A stretch of 52,591 bases of DNA from Cupriavidus gilardii (GTDB taxonomy: Bacteria > Pseudomonadota > Gammaproteobacteria > Burkholderiales > Burkholderiaceae). Positions within the stretch are counted from its first letter, which is position 1. Each line of letters opens with the position of its first letter. Where the stretch lies: contig NZ_JABTYE010000030.1 in NCBI RefSeq assembly GCF_013314895.1, forward strand, positions 1-52,591, written 5' to 3'. A model generated the notes under the pieces. It did no database searches, was not told the DNA's origin, and saw only the letters and a program-made list of their open reading frames with translations. This document shows positions 32,724-41,236 of this stretch, piece by piece. A program made the position numbers and the translations under genes.

Positions 32724-33482
32724 TTACTTCAGCGTCTTCAACCGGTTGCTGGCCGCCTGCGCACCTTCGGTGCCGGGGTACTTGGCCACCACCTGCTCCA
32801 GCGTCTTGCGCGCCGCCGCCTTCTGGTTCGATTCCAGCTGGTTGTTGGCGATCGCAATCATCGCGTCGGGCACCTTGGGGTGCGTCGGGCTGGCCTGGAC
32901 CATGTTCTGCAGCACCGTGATCGAGCCGCGGTAGTCGCGCTGGGCGTACAGCGAATTGCCCAGCCAGTACTGCGCCAGCGGCAGATACGGGCTCTGCGGA
33001 TACTTCTTGATGAAGGCCGAGAAATTGGCGCCGGCGCCCTTGAAGTCCCCGGTCTGGAACTGCTTGAGCGCGGCGTCGTACTCGGTCTTCTCGCCCGGCT
33101 GGGCCAGGCCCTGCTGGCCCTCCACGGTGACCTGCTGCGGCTCGAACTTCTTGAGCCGCGCGTCCAGGTCCGCGTAGTAGTCCTTCTGCTGGCGCTGCAG
33201 ATTGGCAACCTCGTTCTGCAGCACCTCGTTCTGGCCCCGCAGCCGCGCCACTTCCTGGCGCAGCCCTTCGAGCTGGTTCTGGATATCGATCTGGGCGCGG
33301 CTGTTCTGGTCGATCCGCTGCGAGGCAGTGGCCTGGAAGCCATTGAACTGCTCTCGCAGCGTGATGATGGCGCGACGCGCCTCGTCATCGTCGAAGACAC
33401 CGGCCTGCGCCTGGGCGACCGGCAACAGGCCGGCACAAACTGCGGCGACTAGCCACGACAGAGTAGAGACGCTTGCTTTCAT
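32724..33482 (-). CDS. cpoB: Tol-Pal associated periplasmic protein CpoB (YbgF)
   Basis: 252 residues. A signal peptide (core LSWLVAAVCAGLLPV, cleavage after AQA) leads into a coiled coil (residues about 40-105, LEGLRQEVARLRGQNEVLQN) that trimerises the protein, then a C-terminal TPR domain with YDAALKQFQTGDFKGAGANF, LPLAQYWLGNSLYAQRDYRG and PKVPDAMIAIANNQ repeats. CpoB coordinates outer-membrane constriction by Tol-Pal with septal peptidoglycan synthesis. It is the last gene of the operon, 54 bases after pal. Confidence 0.95.
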   Translation of the reverse strand: MKASVSTLSWLVAAVCAGLLPVAQAQAGVFDDDEARRAIITLREQFNGFQATASQRIDQNSRAQIDIQNQLEGLRQEVARLRGQNEVLQNEVANLQRQQKDYYADLDARLKKFEPQQVTVEGQQGLAQPGEKTEYDAALKQFQTGDFKGAGANFSAFIKKYPQSPYLPLAQYWLGNSLYAQRDYRGSITVLQNMVQASPTHPKVPDAMIAIANNQLESNQKAAARKTLEQVVAKYPGTEGAQAASNRLKTLK

Positions 33483-33536
33483 GGATCGACTTTCTTCAGC
33501 GCGGAATCAATGGATCGAAACGAATCCAGACGGGTA

Positions 33537-34052
33537 TCAATAGACGATATCGGCGCGGCGGTTCTCGGCCCACGACGCTTCGTCATGACCCAGCGCCTTG
33601 GGCTTTTCCTTGCCCAGGCTGACCGCTTCCATCTGGCTCTCGGGCACGCCCATGGTCGCCAGCGAACGGCGCACCGCCTCGGCACGCTTCTGGCCCAGCG
33701 CCAGGTTGTACTCGCTGGTACCGCGCTCGTCGGTGTTGCCCTGGATCAGGATGCGGCGGCTGCGGTTGCCCTGCAGGTACTTGGCGTGCTCGTTCAGCAT
33801 GCCCTGGTATTCCGGCTTGACGCTGTAGCTGTCGAAGTCGAAGTAGACGCTGCGGCGGGCCAGCGGGCTGTTCGGGTCGTTCAGCGGGTCACGCGAGACG
33901 TCCACCGGCGCGACGGCGCGCGGATCGGTGGTCGAGGTGCCGCCGGTGCCGGCACCGGCCTTGGCGGAGTCGTCGAGCTTGACGCCCGACGAGCAGGCGC
34001 CGAGGGTCAGCAGAACGGCGATGGCGAGAGACTTGGTGATCATGTTGGACAT
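33537..34052 (-). CDS. pal: Peptidoglycan-associated lipoprotein
   Basis: 171 residues. The lipobox LGAC places the lipidated cysteine at residue 20, followed by Ser rather than Asp, consistent with transport to the outer membrane. After a Gly/Thr/Asp linker the OmpA-like domain covers residues about 65-171, with the peptidoglycan (diaminopimelate) binding segment RILIQGNTDERGTSEYNLAL and the QKRAEAVRRSLATMGV helix. Pal anchors the outer membrane to the cell wall and binds TolB. It is 21 bases after tolB. Confidence 0.97.
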   Translation of the reverse strand: MSNMITKSLAIAVLLTLGACSSGVKLDDSAKAGAGTGGTSTTDPRAVAPVDVSRDPLNDPNSPLARRSVYFDFDSYSVKPEYQGMLNEHAKYLQGNRSRRILIQGNTDERGTSEYNLALGQKRAEAVRRSLATMGVPESQMEAVSLGKEKPKALGHDEASWAENRRADIVY

Positions 34053-34073
34053 GGTAGGAGGCTCCTGTTTCTG

Positions 34074-35480
34074 TTATTGCATGAAGGGTCCCCAGGACGG
34101 CTCGCGAACCTCGCCGGACTGGAGCGACAAAACCTGCTTGGTACGTCCATCGGTCGACACCGCCGCCAGCACCGCGCGACCGCCGACGCGAGTGGCGTAG
34201 AGAATGTACTTGCCGTTGGCCGCGAAGCTCGGCGCCTCGTCGTTGGCCGTATCGGTCAGCGCGGTGACATCGCCGCTGCCCAGGTCCATCAGTTGCAGCT
34301 TGAAACCGCCGCCGCGGCTAATGTACGCCAGCTGCTTGCCGTCCGGCGAGATCCGCGGGCTGACGTTGTAGTTGCCCTTGAAGGTCACGCGCTGAGCGGC
34401 GCCCGACTCTTCGCCGGCGGCCGGCATGCGGTAGATCTGCGGCGCGCCGCCGCGGTCGCTGGTGAAGTAGATATGGCGGCCGTCCGGCGAATACTGCGGC
34501 TCCGTATCGATCGCGCTGCTGCGGCTCAGGCGGCGCAGCCCCGAACCGTCGGCATTGACCTGATAGATCTGCGTATTGCCGTCGCGCGACAGCGCCAGTG
34601 CCAGATGGCGGCCGTCGGGCGACCATGCCGGGGCGCTGTTGTTGCCCTTCTGGTTCGACACCAGCGTGCGGCGGCCCGTGGCCAGGTCATGCACATAGAC
34701 CACCGGCTTCTTCGCCTCGAACGAGACGTAGGCCACCTTGGCGCCGTCCGGCGACCACGACGGCGAGATGATCGGCTCGTTGCTGGTCAGCGCGACGCGC
34801 GAATTCTGGCCGTCGGAGTCGGAGATCAACAGCTGGAAGCGGTTGCCGACGCGCGAGACGTAGGACAGCCGGGTGGCGAACACGCCGCGCTCGCCCAGCA
34901 GCTTCTCGTAGATATAGTCGGCGATCTTGTGCGCGGTCACGCGCAACTGGTCCTGGCCGACGGTAAAGGCGAGGCCGCCCAGGCTGGCGCCCTTGACGGT
35001 GTCGTACAGACGGAAGCGGACCTCGTAGCGCCCGCCGCCGGCCGGCGTCACGCTGCCGGCGACGAAGGCGTCGGCGCCGCGGGTCTTCCAGCCGGCCAGG
35101 TCGACGTTGGCGGTCTCGGCCACGGTCGCGCCGGCCACGTCGACATTGCGGAAGCGCCCGCTGCGCTGCAGGTCGGCGCGGATGATCGCCGTCAGATTGG
35201 TCGGCGCCGCGCCTTCATTCTGGAAGTTGGCGACGGCGATCGGGAACTGGCTGGAGCCGACGCCCGAAATTTCGACGTTCAGCTGGGCGTGGGCCGTGCC
35301 CATCGTCAGCATCATGGCCAGCGCCATGGTGATCCAGGCCAGCACGGCCGAACGGCCGGTGCGCCGGTTGGGGAGGGTCGTGGCCGGGGTGCCGCGGCGG
35401 GCGTCGGTCGCCCGGCAGGCGAAGCCCCCATGGGCCGGACGGGCCAAATGAGCCAAAAGCGGGGCCAAAAGCGATCGCAT
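34074..35480 (-). CDS. tolB: Tol-Pal system beta-propeller protein TolB
   Basis: 468 residues. The periplasmic protein has an N-terminal alpha/beta domain (QFPIAVANFQNEGAAPTNLT, ADLQRSGRFRNVDVAG) and a six-bladed propeller of WSPDGxxLA-type repeats (SPSWSPDGAKVAYVSFE, APAWSPDGRHLALALS and so on) that binds Pal. The start at 35480 follows a GAGGAGC ribosome site, which gives an unusually long region of about 47 residues before the hydrophobic signal core (LAWITMALAMMLTMGTAHA). A start nearer the core would give the usual length of about 430. Both are possible; the ribosome site favours the long form. Confidence 0.95.
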   Translation of the reverse strand: MRSLLAPLLAHLARPAHGGFACRATDARRGTPATTLPNRRTGRSAVLAWITMALAMMLTMGTAHAQLNVEISGVGSSQFPIAVANFQNEGAAPTNLTAIIRADLQRSGRFRNVDVAGATVAETANVDLAGWKTRGADAFVAGSVTPAGGGRYEVRFRLYDTVKGASLGGLAFTVGQDQLRVTAHKIADYIYEKLLGERGVFATRLSYVSRVGNRFQLLISDSDGQNSRVALTSNEPIISPSWSPDGAKVAYVSFEAKKPVVYVHDLATGRRTLVSNQKGNNSAPAWSPDGRHLALALSRDGNTQIYQVNADGSGLRRLSRSSAIDTEPQYSPDGRHIYFTSDRGGAPQIYRMPAAGEESGAAQRVTFKGNYNVSPRISPDGKQLAYISRGGGFKLQLMDLGSGDVTALTDTANDEAPSFAANGKYILYATRVGGRAVLAAVSTDGRTKQVLSLQSGEVREPSWGPFMQ

Positions 35481-35650
35481 GCTGCTCCTCTATCTAGATC
35501 GAGATCGTCAATCGATGCATCGGACGCGTCGGCAACGGCGCGCGGAGCGAGGCGCCGCCGGGCCGCGTCAGGCAACCGTGGATGGTAGCCAGCCGCCCGG
35601 CAGCCAGCGATCCCGGTTGCACTATGTTGCAAATCATACGCTTCCCCGCC

Positions 35651-36658
35651 TCAGTCCTTGGGCCGGAAAGTGATCGTGAAGCTCGACGGCGCCTTGCCGT
35701 TGTCGTCCCGCGGCAGCGGGTCGGAACGCTCGACCGCGCGCAGCACGGCGTTGTCCCAGGCCGAATTGCCGCTGGACTTGGACAGGCGGGCCGACAGCAG
35801 CGAGCCGTCCGGCGCCAGCGACACCGACACCACGGCGGTCGGATTGCCCTGCACGTCCTCGGTGAACACGATGTTCGGCTTGACCCGGCGGCGCACCTTG
35901 TCGGCGTAGCCCGGCGAGGCGCGGCCGCCCGAACCGGCGTTCTCCGACGTGCCGCCGCCCGAGCCGCTGCCGCCGGCCAGCGCCTTCAGGCGGGCCAGTT
36001 CGGCCTGGCGCTGCGCGTTGGCGGCGGCCTCGCGCTTGGCCCTGGCTTCCGCATCGGCCTTCGCTTTTGCCTTGGCCTCGGCGTCGGCCTTGGCCTTCTT
36101 CGCCTGCTCTTCCTTGCGCTCGGCCTGCTCCTTGCGCTTCTGCTCCTCGGCGCGCTGCTGCTCTTCCTTGCGCTGAGCTTCTTTCCGCTGTTCTTCCTTG
36201 CGCTGCTCTTCCTTGCGCTGCTCTTCCTTGCGCAGGGCTTCCTTGCGTTGTTCTTCCTTGCGCTGCGCCTCGCGGCGCTCGGCCGCTTCGCGTTCCTCGC
36301 GCTCCTGGCGCGCCTTCAGCTCGGCCTGCTTGCGCGCGGCCTCCCGCTGTTCGGCTTCGCGGCGCTTCTGGCGCTCGAGCGCGATGTCGGCGTCCTCTTC
36401 GGGCCTGGGCTGCGCCACGGGCGCAGGCGGCGCCGGGGTCGGCTGCGGCTGCGGGCGCGGCGCGGGCTCCGGGGCCGGGGTATCGGGGACTTCCTCCCAC
36501 AGTTCGGCTTCGACGCCGGCCGGGGTGCTGATCTGCCAATTGACACCGTAGTACAGCACGATGGCCAGCAGCAGATGCATGAAGAGCGCCAGCAGGAAGG
36601 AGCGCAGCGTGCCGCGTTCCTTGACCGGCTGATACGGATAGGAGTCGGCGGTCTTCAT
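35651..36658 (-). CDS. tolA: Tol-Pal inner-membrane bridge protein TolA
   Basis: 335 residues from ATG 36658. A membrane helix (SFLLALFMHLLLAIVLYYGV) near residues 20-40 is followed by a Pro-rich linker, a long charged helical domain (residues about 95-235), and the C-terminal domain that reaches Pal (YADKVRRRVKPNIVFTEDVQ, LSKSSGNSAWDNAVLRAVE). The helical domain contains a run of KEEQR pentapeptides encoded by near-identical 15-bp DNA repeats (about 36183-36270), so its length may vary between strains. It uses proton-motive force through TolQR. The gene lies 51 bases after tolR. Confidence 0.95.
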   Translation of the reverse strand: MKTADSYPYQPVKERGTLRSFLLALFMHLLLAIVLYYGVNWQISTPAGVEAELWEEVPDTPAPEPAPRPQPQPTPAPPAPVAQPRPEEDADIALERQKRREAEQREAARKQAELKARQEREEREAAERREAQRKEEQRKEALRKEEQRKEEQRKEEQRKEAQRKEEQQRAEEQKRKEQAERKEEQAKKAKADAEAKAKAKADAEARAKREAAANAQRQAELARLKALAGGSGSGGGTSENAGSGGRASPGYADKVRRRVKPNIVFTEDVQGNPTAVVSVSLAPDGSLLSARLSKSSGNSAWDNAVLRAVERSDPLPRDDNGKAPSSFTITFRPKD

Positions 36659-36709
36659 GGGAAAGGCTAACGGCAAGGTTCCGGGCGACATCCGGTCGTC
36701 ATCCAGCGG

Positions 36710-37147
36710 TTACTTGGACTTGACCATCAGGCCGACGCGCTTGACGCCATCGGCCTTCAGTTCGGACATCACGTCGAGCACCGCCTCGTACTTGACCGCA
36801 CGGGCGGCGGCGATCACCACCGGCTGGTCCGGATTCTCGTTCTGGCGCTGGTGCACGAAATCCAGCAGGCCCTTGGTGTCGAGCTTGCGCTCGAACGAGG
36901 CGCCCTCGGGACTCTTGCCGCGCGCGGTCAACGTGCCGTCCTCGTGCACGGTGACGACGATGGGCGGCGTCTTCTGCTGCGGCGTGGCGTCGGCCACGGT
37001 CGGCAGGTCCACCACGGCGGGGCTGACGATCGGCGCCGCCACCATGAAGATGACGAGCAGAACCAGCATCACGTCGATGTACGGCACGACGTTGATGTCG
37101 GCGCTGGCCCGGCGGCGCGAGCCGCCGCGGCGCTGAATGGCTGCCAT
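36710..37147 (-). CDS. tolR: Tol-Pal proton-channel protein TolR (ExbD family)
   Basis: 145 residues. One membrane helix carries the proton-pathway aspartate (NVVPYIDVMLVLLVIFMVAA, Asp25), and the periplasmic domain follows (VVDLPTVADATPQQ, IVVTVHEDGTLT, ELKADGVKRVGLMVKS). Works with TolQ to couple proton flow to TolA. An AAGGAG ribosome site lies before the ATG at 37147, and only 25 bases separate it from tolQ. Confidence 0.96.
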   Translation of the reverse strand: MAAIQRRGGSRRRASADINVVPYIDVMLVLLVIFMVAAPIVSPAVVDLPTVADATPQQKTPPIVVTVHEDGTLTARGKSPEGASFERKLDTKGLLDFVHQRQNENPDQPVVIAAARAVKYEAVLDVMSELKADGVKRVGLMVKSK

Positions 37148-37172
37148 GCTGCGCTTCTCCTTGGCCTGGCCT

Positions 37173-37856
37173 TCAGCGGGTCTGCCGCTGCAGGATGTTG
37201 AGGAATTCTTCCATGAAGCTCTCGAAGCGGATCGCCAGACGGTCGATCTCGGTCGCGTAGCGGTTGTACGCGATCACCGCCGGAATCGCGGCGAACAGAC
37301 CGATCGCGGTGGCCACCAGCGCTTCGGCAATGCCGGGGGCGACCGAGGCCAGCGTCGCCTGCTGGACGTTGGACAGGCCGCGGAAGGCGTTCATGATCCC
37401 CCAGACCGTGCCGAACAGACCGATGTAGGGGCTGACCGAGCCGACCGAGGCGAGGAACGGCAGGTGGGATTCGAGCACGTCCATCTCGCGCTGGTAGGCC
37501 GCCCGCATCGCGCGGCGGGCCGCGTCGAGCAGCGCGCCGGCGTCGTTGCTGCGCTCGCGCGCCTTCAGGTATTCGCCCATGCCCGATTCGAAGATCCGCT
37601 CGAGCGCGCCGGTGCTGTGCCGGTTGTTGGCCGCGCTGTGATACAGCGCCTGCAGATCGCCGCCCGCCCAGAAATCGCGCTCGAAGCCTTCGGTCTGGGT
37701 GCGCGCGGCGCGCAGCGCCATGTGCTTGCGGAAAATATAGGTCCAGGAAAACAGGGACATGACGACCAGCAAGGCCATCACGGCCTGCGCCAGGAAGCTG
37801 GCGTGCAGCACCAGCGTAAGGATCGACATGTCTTGCGTGACGGTCACGGGATTCAT
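37173..37856 (-). CDS. tolQ: Tol-Pal proton-channel protein TolQ (ExbB/MotA family)
   Basis: 227 residues with three membrane helices: ASFLAQAVMALLVVMSLFSW near residue 20, then SVGSVSPYIGLFGTVWGIMN near 135, and APGIAEALVATAIGLFAAIP near 165, the last two being the family signature. The ATG at 37856 overlaps the ybgC stop by four bases (ATGA), indicating coupled translation. Confidence 0.96.
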   Translation of the reverse strand: MNPVTVTQDMSILTLVLHASFLAQAVMALLVVMSLFSWTYIFRKHMALRAARTQTEGFERDFWAGGDLQALYHSAANNRHSTGALERIFESGMGEYLKARERSNDAGALLDAARRAMRAAYQREMDVLESHLPFLASVGSVSPYIGLFGTVWGIMNAFRGLSNVQQATLASVAPGIAEALVATAIGLFAAIPAVIAYNRYATEIDRLAIRFESFMEEFLNILQRQTR

Positions 37857-38257
37857 CGAGCGGTCTTGATGGTTGCGAGGACGGGTGCGGGAATCGGGGC
37901 CGGGCGGAAGCTGTCGCGGTCCACGCATCCCACCCGGATCGTGCCCGCGGCCAGCATCTGCGGCCCGCGCCACGCTTCCTGGGCGAATTGGACCGAGGCC
38001 GGCCCGACCCGTTCAATACGGGTGCGGATCTCCAGCAGATCGTCCAGCCGGGCGGGCGCATTGTATTCCACCGCCGTGCTGCGCACGACAAAGACCACGC
38101 CGGATTCGTCGGCGAGGGCCTGCTGCTCGATACCGAGCGCGCGCAGCCATTCGGTGCGCGCTCGTTCGAAAAACTTGAGGTAGTTCGCGTAGAACACCAC
38201 CCCGCCGGCGTCCGTGTCTTCCCAGTAGACGCGCAGGGGCCATACGAAATTCGTCAT
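37853..38257 (-). CDS. ybgC: Acyl-CoA thioesterase YbgC
   Basis: 134-residue hot-dog thioesterase. The catalytic block VYWEDTDAGGVVFYANYLKF, with Asp in DTDAGG, and the following FFERARTEWLRALG are diagnostic of the 4-hydroxybenzoyl-CoA thioesterase/YbgC family, which hydrolyses short acyl-CoAs and is associated with phospholipid metabolism at the membrane. It is the first gene of the Tol-Pal operon in most proteobacteria, as here. The start at 38257 gives the standard length; the frame is open further upstream without a ribosome site. Confidence 0.94.
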   Translation of the reverse strand: MTNFVWPLRVYWEDTDAGGVVFYANYLKFFERARTEWLRALGIEQQALADESGVVFVVRSTAVEYNAPARLDDLLEIRTRIERVGPASVQFAQEAWRGPQMLAAGTIRVGCVDRDSFRPAPIPAPVLATIKTAR

Positions 38258-38388
38258 GGCCGCGATTGTAACGGACGCAGGCGCGGCTTCGGTGTCACAC
38301 GGCGTCCGACAACGCAACGCCGGCGCATCCTACAGACGAGCAGCCCCCTTCCAGCCCGCCAGGCCCCGCCACAAGCGGCCCCGCCGGC

Positions 38389-38417
38389 TTGCGGCAAGCC
38401 GGGGCCTCGCGTAAACT
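38389..38417 (+). promoter_or_regulatory. Promoter candidate for the glyA leader
   Basis: TTGCGG (38389-38394) and TAAACT (38412-38417) are 17 bases apart, with the TSS predicted near 38424, just before the ZTP riboswitch. A perfect 8-bp inverted repeat (CCGGCTTG-CGG-CAAGCCGG, 38384-38402) overlaps the -35 box. The region 38258-38383, between ybgC and this point, shows nothing else on either strand. Confidence 0.5.
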
Positions 38418-38435
38418 CCGGCCAACCATTCCACC

Positions 38436-38581
38436 TTGCGCGACTGGCGAAGTCAGTGGGTACTACCACGAGGAAGCGCAAGATCTCTGGCGCCAAGCCA
38501 CCGGAAGCGGTCCGAAGCCAGCGCGCCGCGCCCGGCCTCGGTCCCTTGCGATAGCCGCCGCGCCTGCCGCTCGCCTGGGCC
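38436..38581 (+). ncRNA. ZTP (pfl) riboswitch upstream of glyA
   Basis: The region matches the ZMP/ZTP riboswitch. P1 arms TTGCGC (38436-38441) and GCGCAA (38476-38481) pair perfectly; between them are the conserved GACTGGCGAA segment and a P2 hairpin GTGG-GTACTA-CCAC, then GAGGAAGCGC. After an 88-nt linker comes the conserved 3' element CGCCTGGGC (38572-38580). The family senses the purine intermediate ZTP/ZMP, which accumulates when 10-formyl-tetrahydrofolate is short, and controls folate one-carbon genes such as glyA. A GCAGGG-TGCG-CCCTGC hairpin follows (38594-38609) but without a T tract, so the control mechanism is not obvious. Leader to the glyA start is about 200 nt more. Confidence 0.85.
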
Positions 38582-38778
38582 AGCGAATGGGAAGCAGGGT
38601 GCGCCCTGCGCCGCCAGCTCCGGGCCTCGTGCCCACGCCGGCGACGCGGTTCGCATGCGTCTTCCCCGCGCGCCCTACCGTCGTACCGTTCCCGTATCCT
38701 TCGGTAATCCGCCGTAATCGCGTCATTCGCGTCAACCGCCGACGTATTTCACCGATCCATCTACAGACGAGTTTCGCC

Positions 38779-40026
38779 ATGTTCGAACGCAGCCGCTACA
38801 CGATCGACCAGATCGATCCCGAACTCTGGTCCGCCATCCAGCAGGAAAATCAGCGCCAGGAAGACCATATCGAGCTGATCGCCTCCGAGAACTACACCTC
38901 GCCGGCCGTGATGGCCGCCCAGGGCTCGCAGCTGACCAACAAGTACGCCGAGGGCTATCCCGGCAAGCGCTATTACGGCGGCTGCGAATATGTCGACATC
39001 GTCGAGCAGCTGGCGATCGACCGCGTCAAGCAGCTGTTCGGCGCCGAAGCCGCCAACGTGCAGCCGAACTCGGGCTCGCAGGCCAACCAGGGCGTGTTCT
39101 TCGCCGTGCTCAAGCCGGGCGACACCATCATGGGCATGAGCCTGGCCGAAGGCGGTCACCTGACCCACGGCATGGCGCTGAACATGAGCGGCAAGTGGTT
39201 CAACGTGGTCAGCTACGGCCTGAACGCCGACGAGGACATCGACTACGGCGCGCTGGAAAAGCTGGCCCAGGAGAAGAAGCCGAAGCTGATCATCGCCGGC
39301 GCATCGGCCTTCTCGCTGCGCATCGACTTCGAGCGCATCGCCGCCGTCGCCAAGTCGGTCGGCGCCTATTTCATGGTCGACATGGCGCACTACGCGGGCC
39401 TGATCGCCGCGGGCGTCTACCCGAATCCGGTCCCGCACGCGGACTTCGTCACCACCACCACGCACAAGAGCCTGCGCGGCCCGCGCGGCGGCGTGATCCT
39501 GATGAAGGCCGAGCACGAGAAGGCCATCAATTCGGCGATCTTCCCCGGCATCCAGGGCGGCCCGCTGATGCACGTGATCGCCGGCAAGGCGGTCGCCTTC
39601 AAGGAAGCGCTGTCGCCCGAGTTCAAGGCGTATCAGCAGCAGGTCGTCAAGAACGCCCAGGCGCTGGCCGAAACGCTGATCGCGCGCGGCCTGCGCATCG
39701 TCTCGGGCCGCACCGAGAGCCATGTGATGCTGGTCGACCTGCGCGCCAAGCAGATCACCGGCAAGGAAGCCGAGAAGATCCTGGGCGACGCGCATATCAC
39801 GGTCAACAAGAACGCGATCCCCAACGATCCGGAAAAGCCGTTCGTGACCTCGGGCATCCGCCTGGGTTCGCCGGCGATGACCACGCGCGGCTTCAAGGAA
39901 GAGGAAGCGCGCCAGGTCGCCAACCTGATCGCCGACGTGCTGGACAACCCGCACGATGCCGACAACATCGCGCGCGTGCGCGAGCAGGTCGCGGCGCTGA
40001 CCAAGCGCTTCCCGGTCTACGGCTGA
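38779..40026 (+). CDS. glyA: Serine hydroxymethyltransferase
   Basis: 415 residues. PLP enzyme that interconverts serine plus tetrahydrofolate and glycine plus methylene-tetrahydrofolate. Signature blocks: HIELIASENYTSPAVMAAQG near residue 32, NKYAEGYPGKRYYGGCEYVD near 55, NVQPNSGSQAN near 94, DMAHYAGLIAAGVYPNPV near 200, and the PLP lysine in TTTTHKSLRGPRGG near residue 229. The ATG at 38779 gives the normal N-terminus (MFERSRYTIDQIDPELW); the in-frame opening back to 38389 is the riboswitch leader. nrdR follows after a GC-rich hairpin. Confidence 0.98.
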   Translation: MFERSRYTIDQIDPELWSAIQQENQRQEDHIELIASENYTSPAVMAAQGSQLTNKYAEGYPGKRYYGGCEYVDIVEQLAIDRVKQLFGAEAANVQPNSGSQANQGVFFAVLKPGDTIMGMSLAEGGHLTHGMALNMSGKWFNVVSYGLNADEDIDYGALEKLAQEKKPKLIIAGASAFSLRIDFERIAAVAKSVGAYFMVDMAHYAGLIAAGVYPNPVPHADFVTTTTHKSLRGPRGGVILMKAEHEKAINSAIFPGIQGGPLMHVIAGKAVAFKEALSPEFKAYQQQVVKNAQALAETLIARGLRIVSGRTESHVMLVDLRAKQITGKEAEKILGDAHITVNKNAIPNDPEKPFVTSGIRLGSPAMTTRGFKEEEARQVANLIADVLDNPHDADNIARVREQVAALTKRFPVYG

Positions 40027-40036
40027 TCGGCCGTCG

Positions 40037-40068
40037 CCGCGCGCCCCCGGTTCGCCGGGGGCGCGCGG
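40037..40068. other. Perfect 14-bp hairpin with TTCG loop between glyA and nrdR
   Basis: CCGCGCGCCCCCGG (40037-40050), loop TTCG, CCGGGGGCGCGCGG (40055-40068). It is extremely stable but lacks a T tract, so it is more likely a processing or 3'-protecting hairpin that sets different mRNA levels for glyA and nrdR than an intrinsic terminator. Confidence 0.7.
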
Positions 40069-40096
40069 CAGTCCAACTCCGCCCCCAGGTGGTCCG

Positions 40097-40561
40097 ATGA
40101 AATGTCCCTTCTGCGGTCACTCCAATACCCAGGTGCTCGACACCCGCATGTCCGAGGAAGGCGATACCGTGCGTCGGCGCCGCCGTTGCGAGGCCTGCGA
40201 CCGGCGCTTCACCACCTATGAGCGCATCGAGCTGTTCTTCCCGGCCATCGTCAAGAAGAACGGCAGCCGCGTCGATTACGCGCGCAGCAAGCTGAAGGAT
40301 TCGATGCGGCTGGCCTTGCGCAAGCGGCCGGTGTCGGCCGAGGCCATCGACGAGGCGATCGCGCGCATCGAGGAAAAGCTGCTGGCGCTGGGGCAGAAGG
40401 AAATTCCGAGCAGCCAGGTCGGCGAACTGGTGATGCGCGAGCTGCGCAAGCTCGACAAGATCGCCTATATCCGTTTCGCTTCGGTCTATCGCAGCTTCGA
40501 GGACGTGTCGGAGTTCTCCGACGTGCTCGCCGAAGTCAGCTCGCCCAACGGCAAGCGCTGA
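40097..40561 (+). CDS. nrdR: Transcriptional repressor NrdR
   Basis: 154 residues. Zinc ribbon with Cys3, Cys6, Cys31 and Cys34 (CPFC and CEAC), then an ATP-cone domain (FFPAIVKKNGSRVDYARSKL) from about residue 49. NrdR binds ATP/dATP and represses ribonucleotide reductase genes at NrdR boxes, which are elsewhere in the genome. The order glyA-nrdR is typical of beta-proteobacteria. The start at 40097 places the zinc ribbon at the very N-terminus, as required. Confidence 0.97.
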   Translation: MKCPFCGHSNTQVLDTRMSEEGDTVRRRRRCEACDRRFTTYERIELFFPAIVKKNGSRVDYARSKLKDSMRLALRKRPVSAEAIDEAIARIEEKLLALGQKEIPSSQVGELVMRELRKLDKIAYIRFASVYRSFEDVSEFSDVLAEVSSPNGKR

Positions 40562-40678
40562 GCGCTGAACACGATCGCCGCTGTTGCAATCCTTGTCGCA
40601 TCCTCCACGGTCGGAAACCTTATTCGCGCTCGCTGACGATTAATCTGGTCCCCGCTTGTCACGCACAGGACCAGAGCG

Positions 40679-41236
40679 ATGGATGCAATCCCTTCGGCGG
40701 CTTCCGGGCTGTCGACCGCTTCGGCGCCTTCCGGCGCCTCGAACACCGGCGCCCTTCCATGGCGCACGGTTTTTCGCGCCTGCCCTCCCCTGTGCTTGTC
40801 CAACCGCCCCTGGATACGCCTCCGCGGATATCTGCTGCTCGAATCGCTGGTAGCGCTGGCCTTGCTCGGCATCGGCCTGTTGCCGCTGGCCTGGCTCGGC
40901 CCCACCGCCCTGCAATGGTGGCGAGAGCCCTTGTTGATTGGCCAGGCACTGCGGCTCGCCGCCGAGGGCGCCGAACTCGCGGAGCTGGCAGGGCTCGCGG
41001 GACATGAAGCCGTACCCGATCCCGCCCGCTTGCCGGCGCTGGCGCAGCGTCCAGGCCTGCCATCGCCACGCTGGTGCGCGACGGTGCCGGCCGACGCGGC
41101 CCAGTCGAGCTGTCCCGCCGGCCAGCGCGTCGTCGTGGTCGGCCCGTTGCCTTCCACACCTGGCATACGCTTAGAAGCTGGGGACGCCCAACCTCGGACC
41201 GCGTTACGCGCCATCGCGCTGCGGTTGCGGCCATGA
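40679..41236 (+). CDS. pilV: Type IV pilus minor pilin, PilV-like
   Basis: 185 residues. The type III prepilin signal is RG-YLLLESLVALALLGIG: peptidase cleavage after Gly, Glu at mature position 5, then a hydrophobic helix. The leader before it is long (about 49 residues) and Ala/Ser-rich, so the true start may be nearer the signal. The mature part is short and Ala/Leu-rich with two cysteines (RWCATVP, SSCPAGQ) that may pair. It opens a run of five overlapping minor pilin genes in the order pilV-pilW-pilX-pilE-fimT. Its stop overlaps the pilW start by four bases. Confidence 0.8.
   Translation: MDAIPSAASGLSTASAPSGASNTGALPWRTVFRACPPLCLSNRPWIRLRGYLLLESLVALALLGIGLLPLAWLGPTALQWWREPLLIGQALRLAAEGAELAELAGLAGHEAVPDPARLPALAQRPGLPSPRWCATVPADAAQSSCPAGQRVVVVGPLPSTPGIRLEAGDAQPRTALRAIALRLRP

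Noticed and set aside
38436..38581. Glycine riboswitch upstream of glyA
   Set aside because: The glycine aptamer signatures are missing, whereas the ZTP elements match in order.
38389..40026. GlyA with a 130-residue N-terminal extension
   Set aside because: The extra frame is the ZTP riboswitch leader; the family N-terminus begins at 38779.
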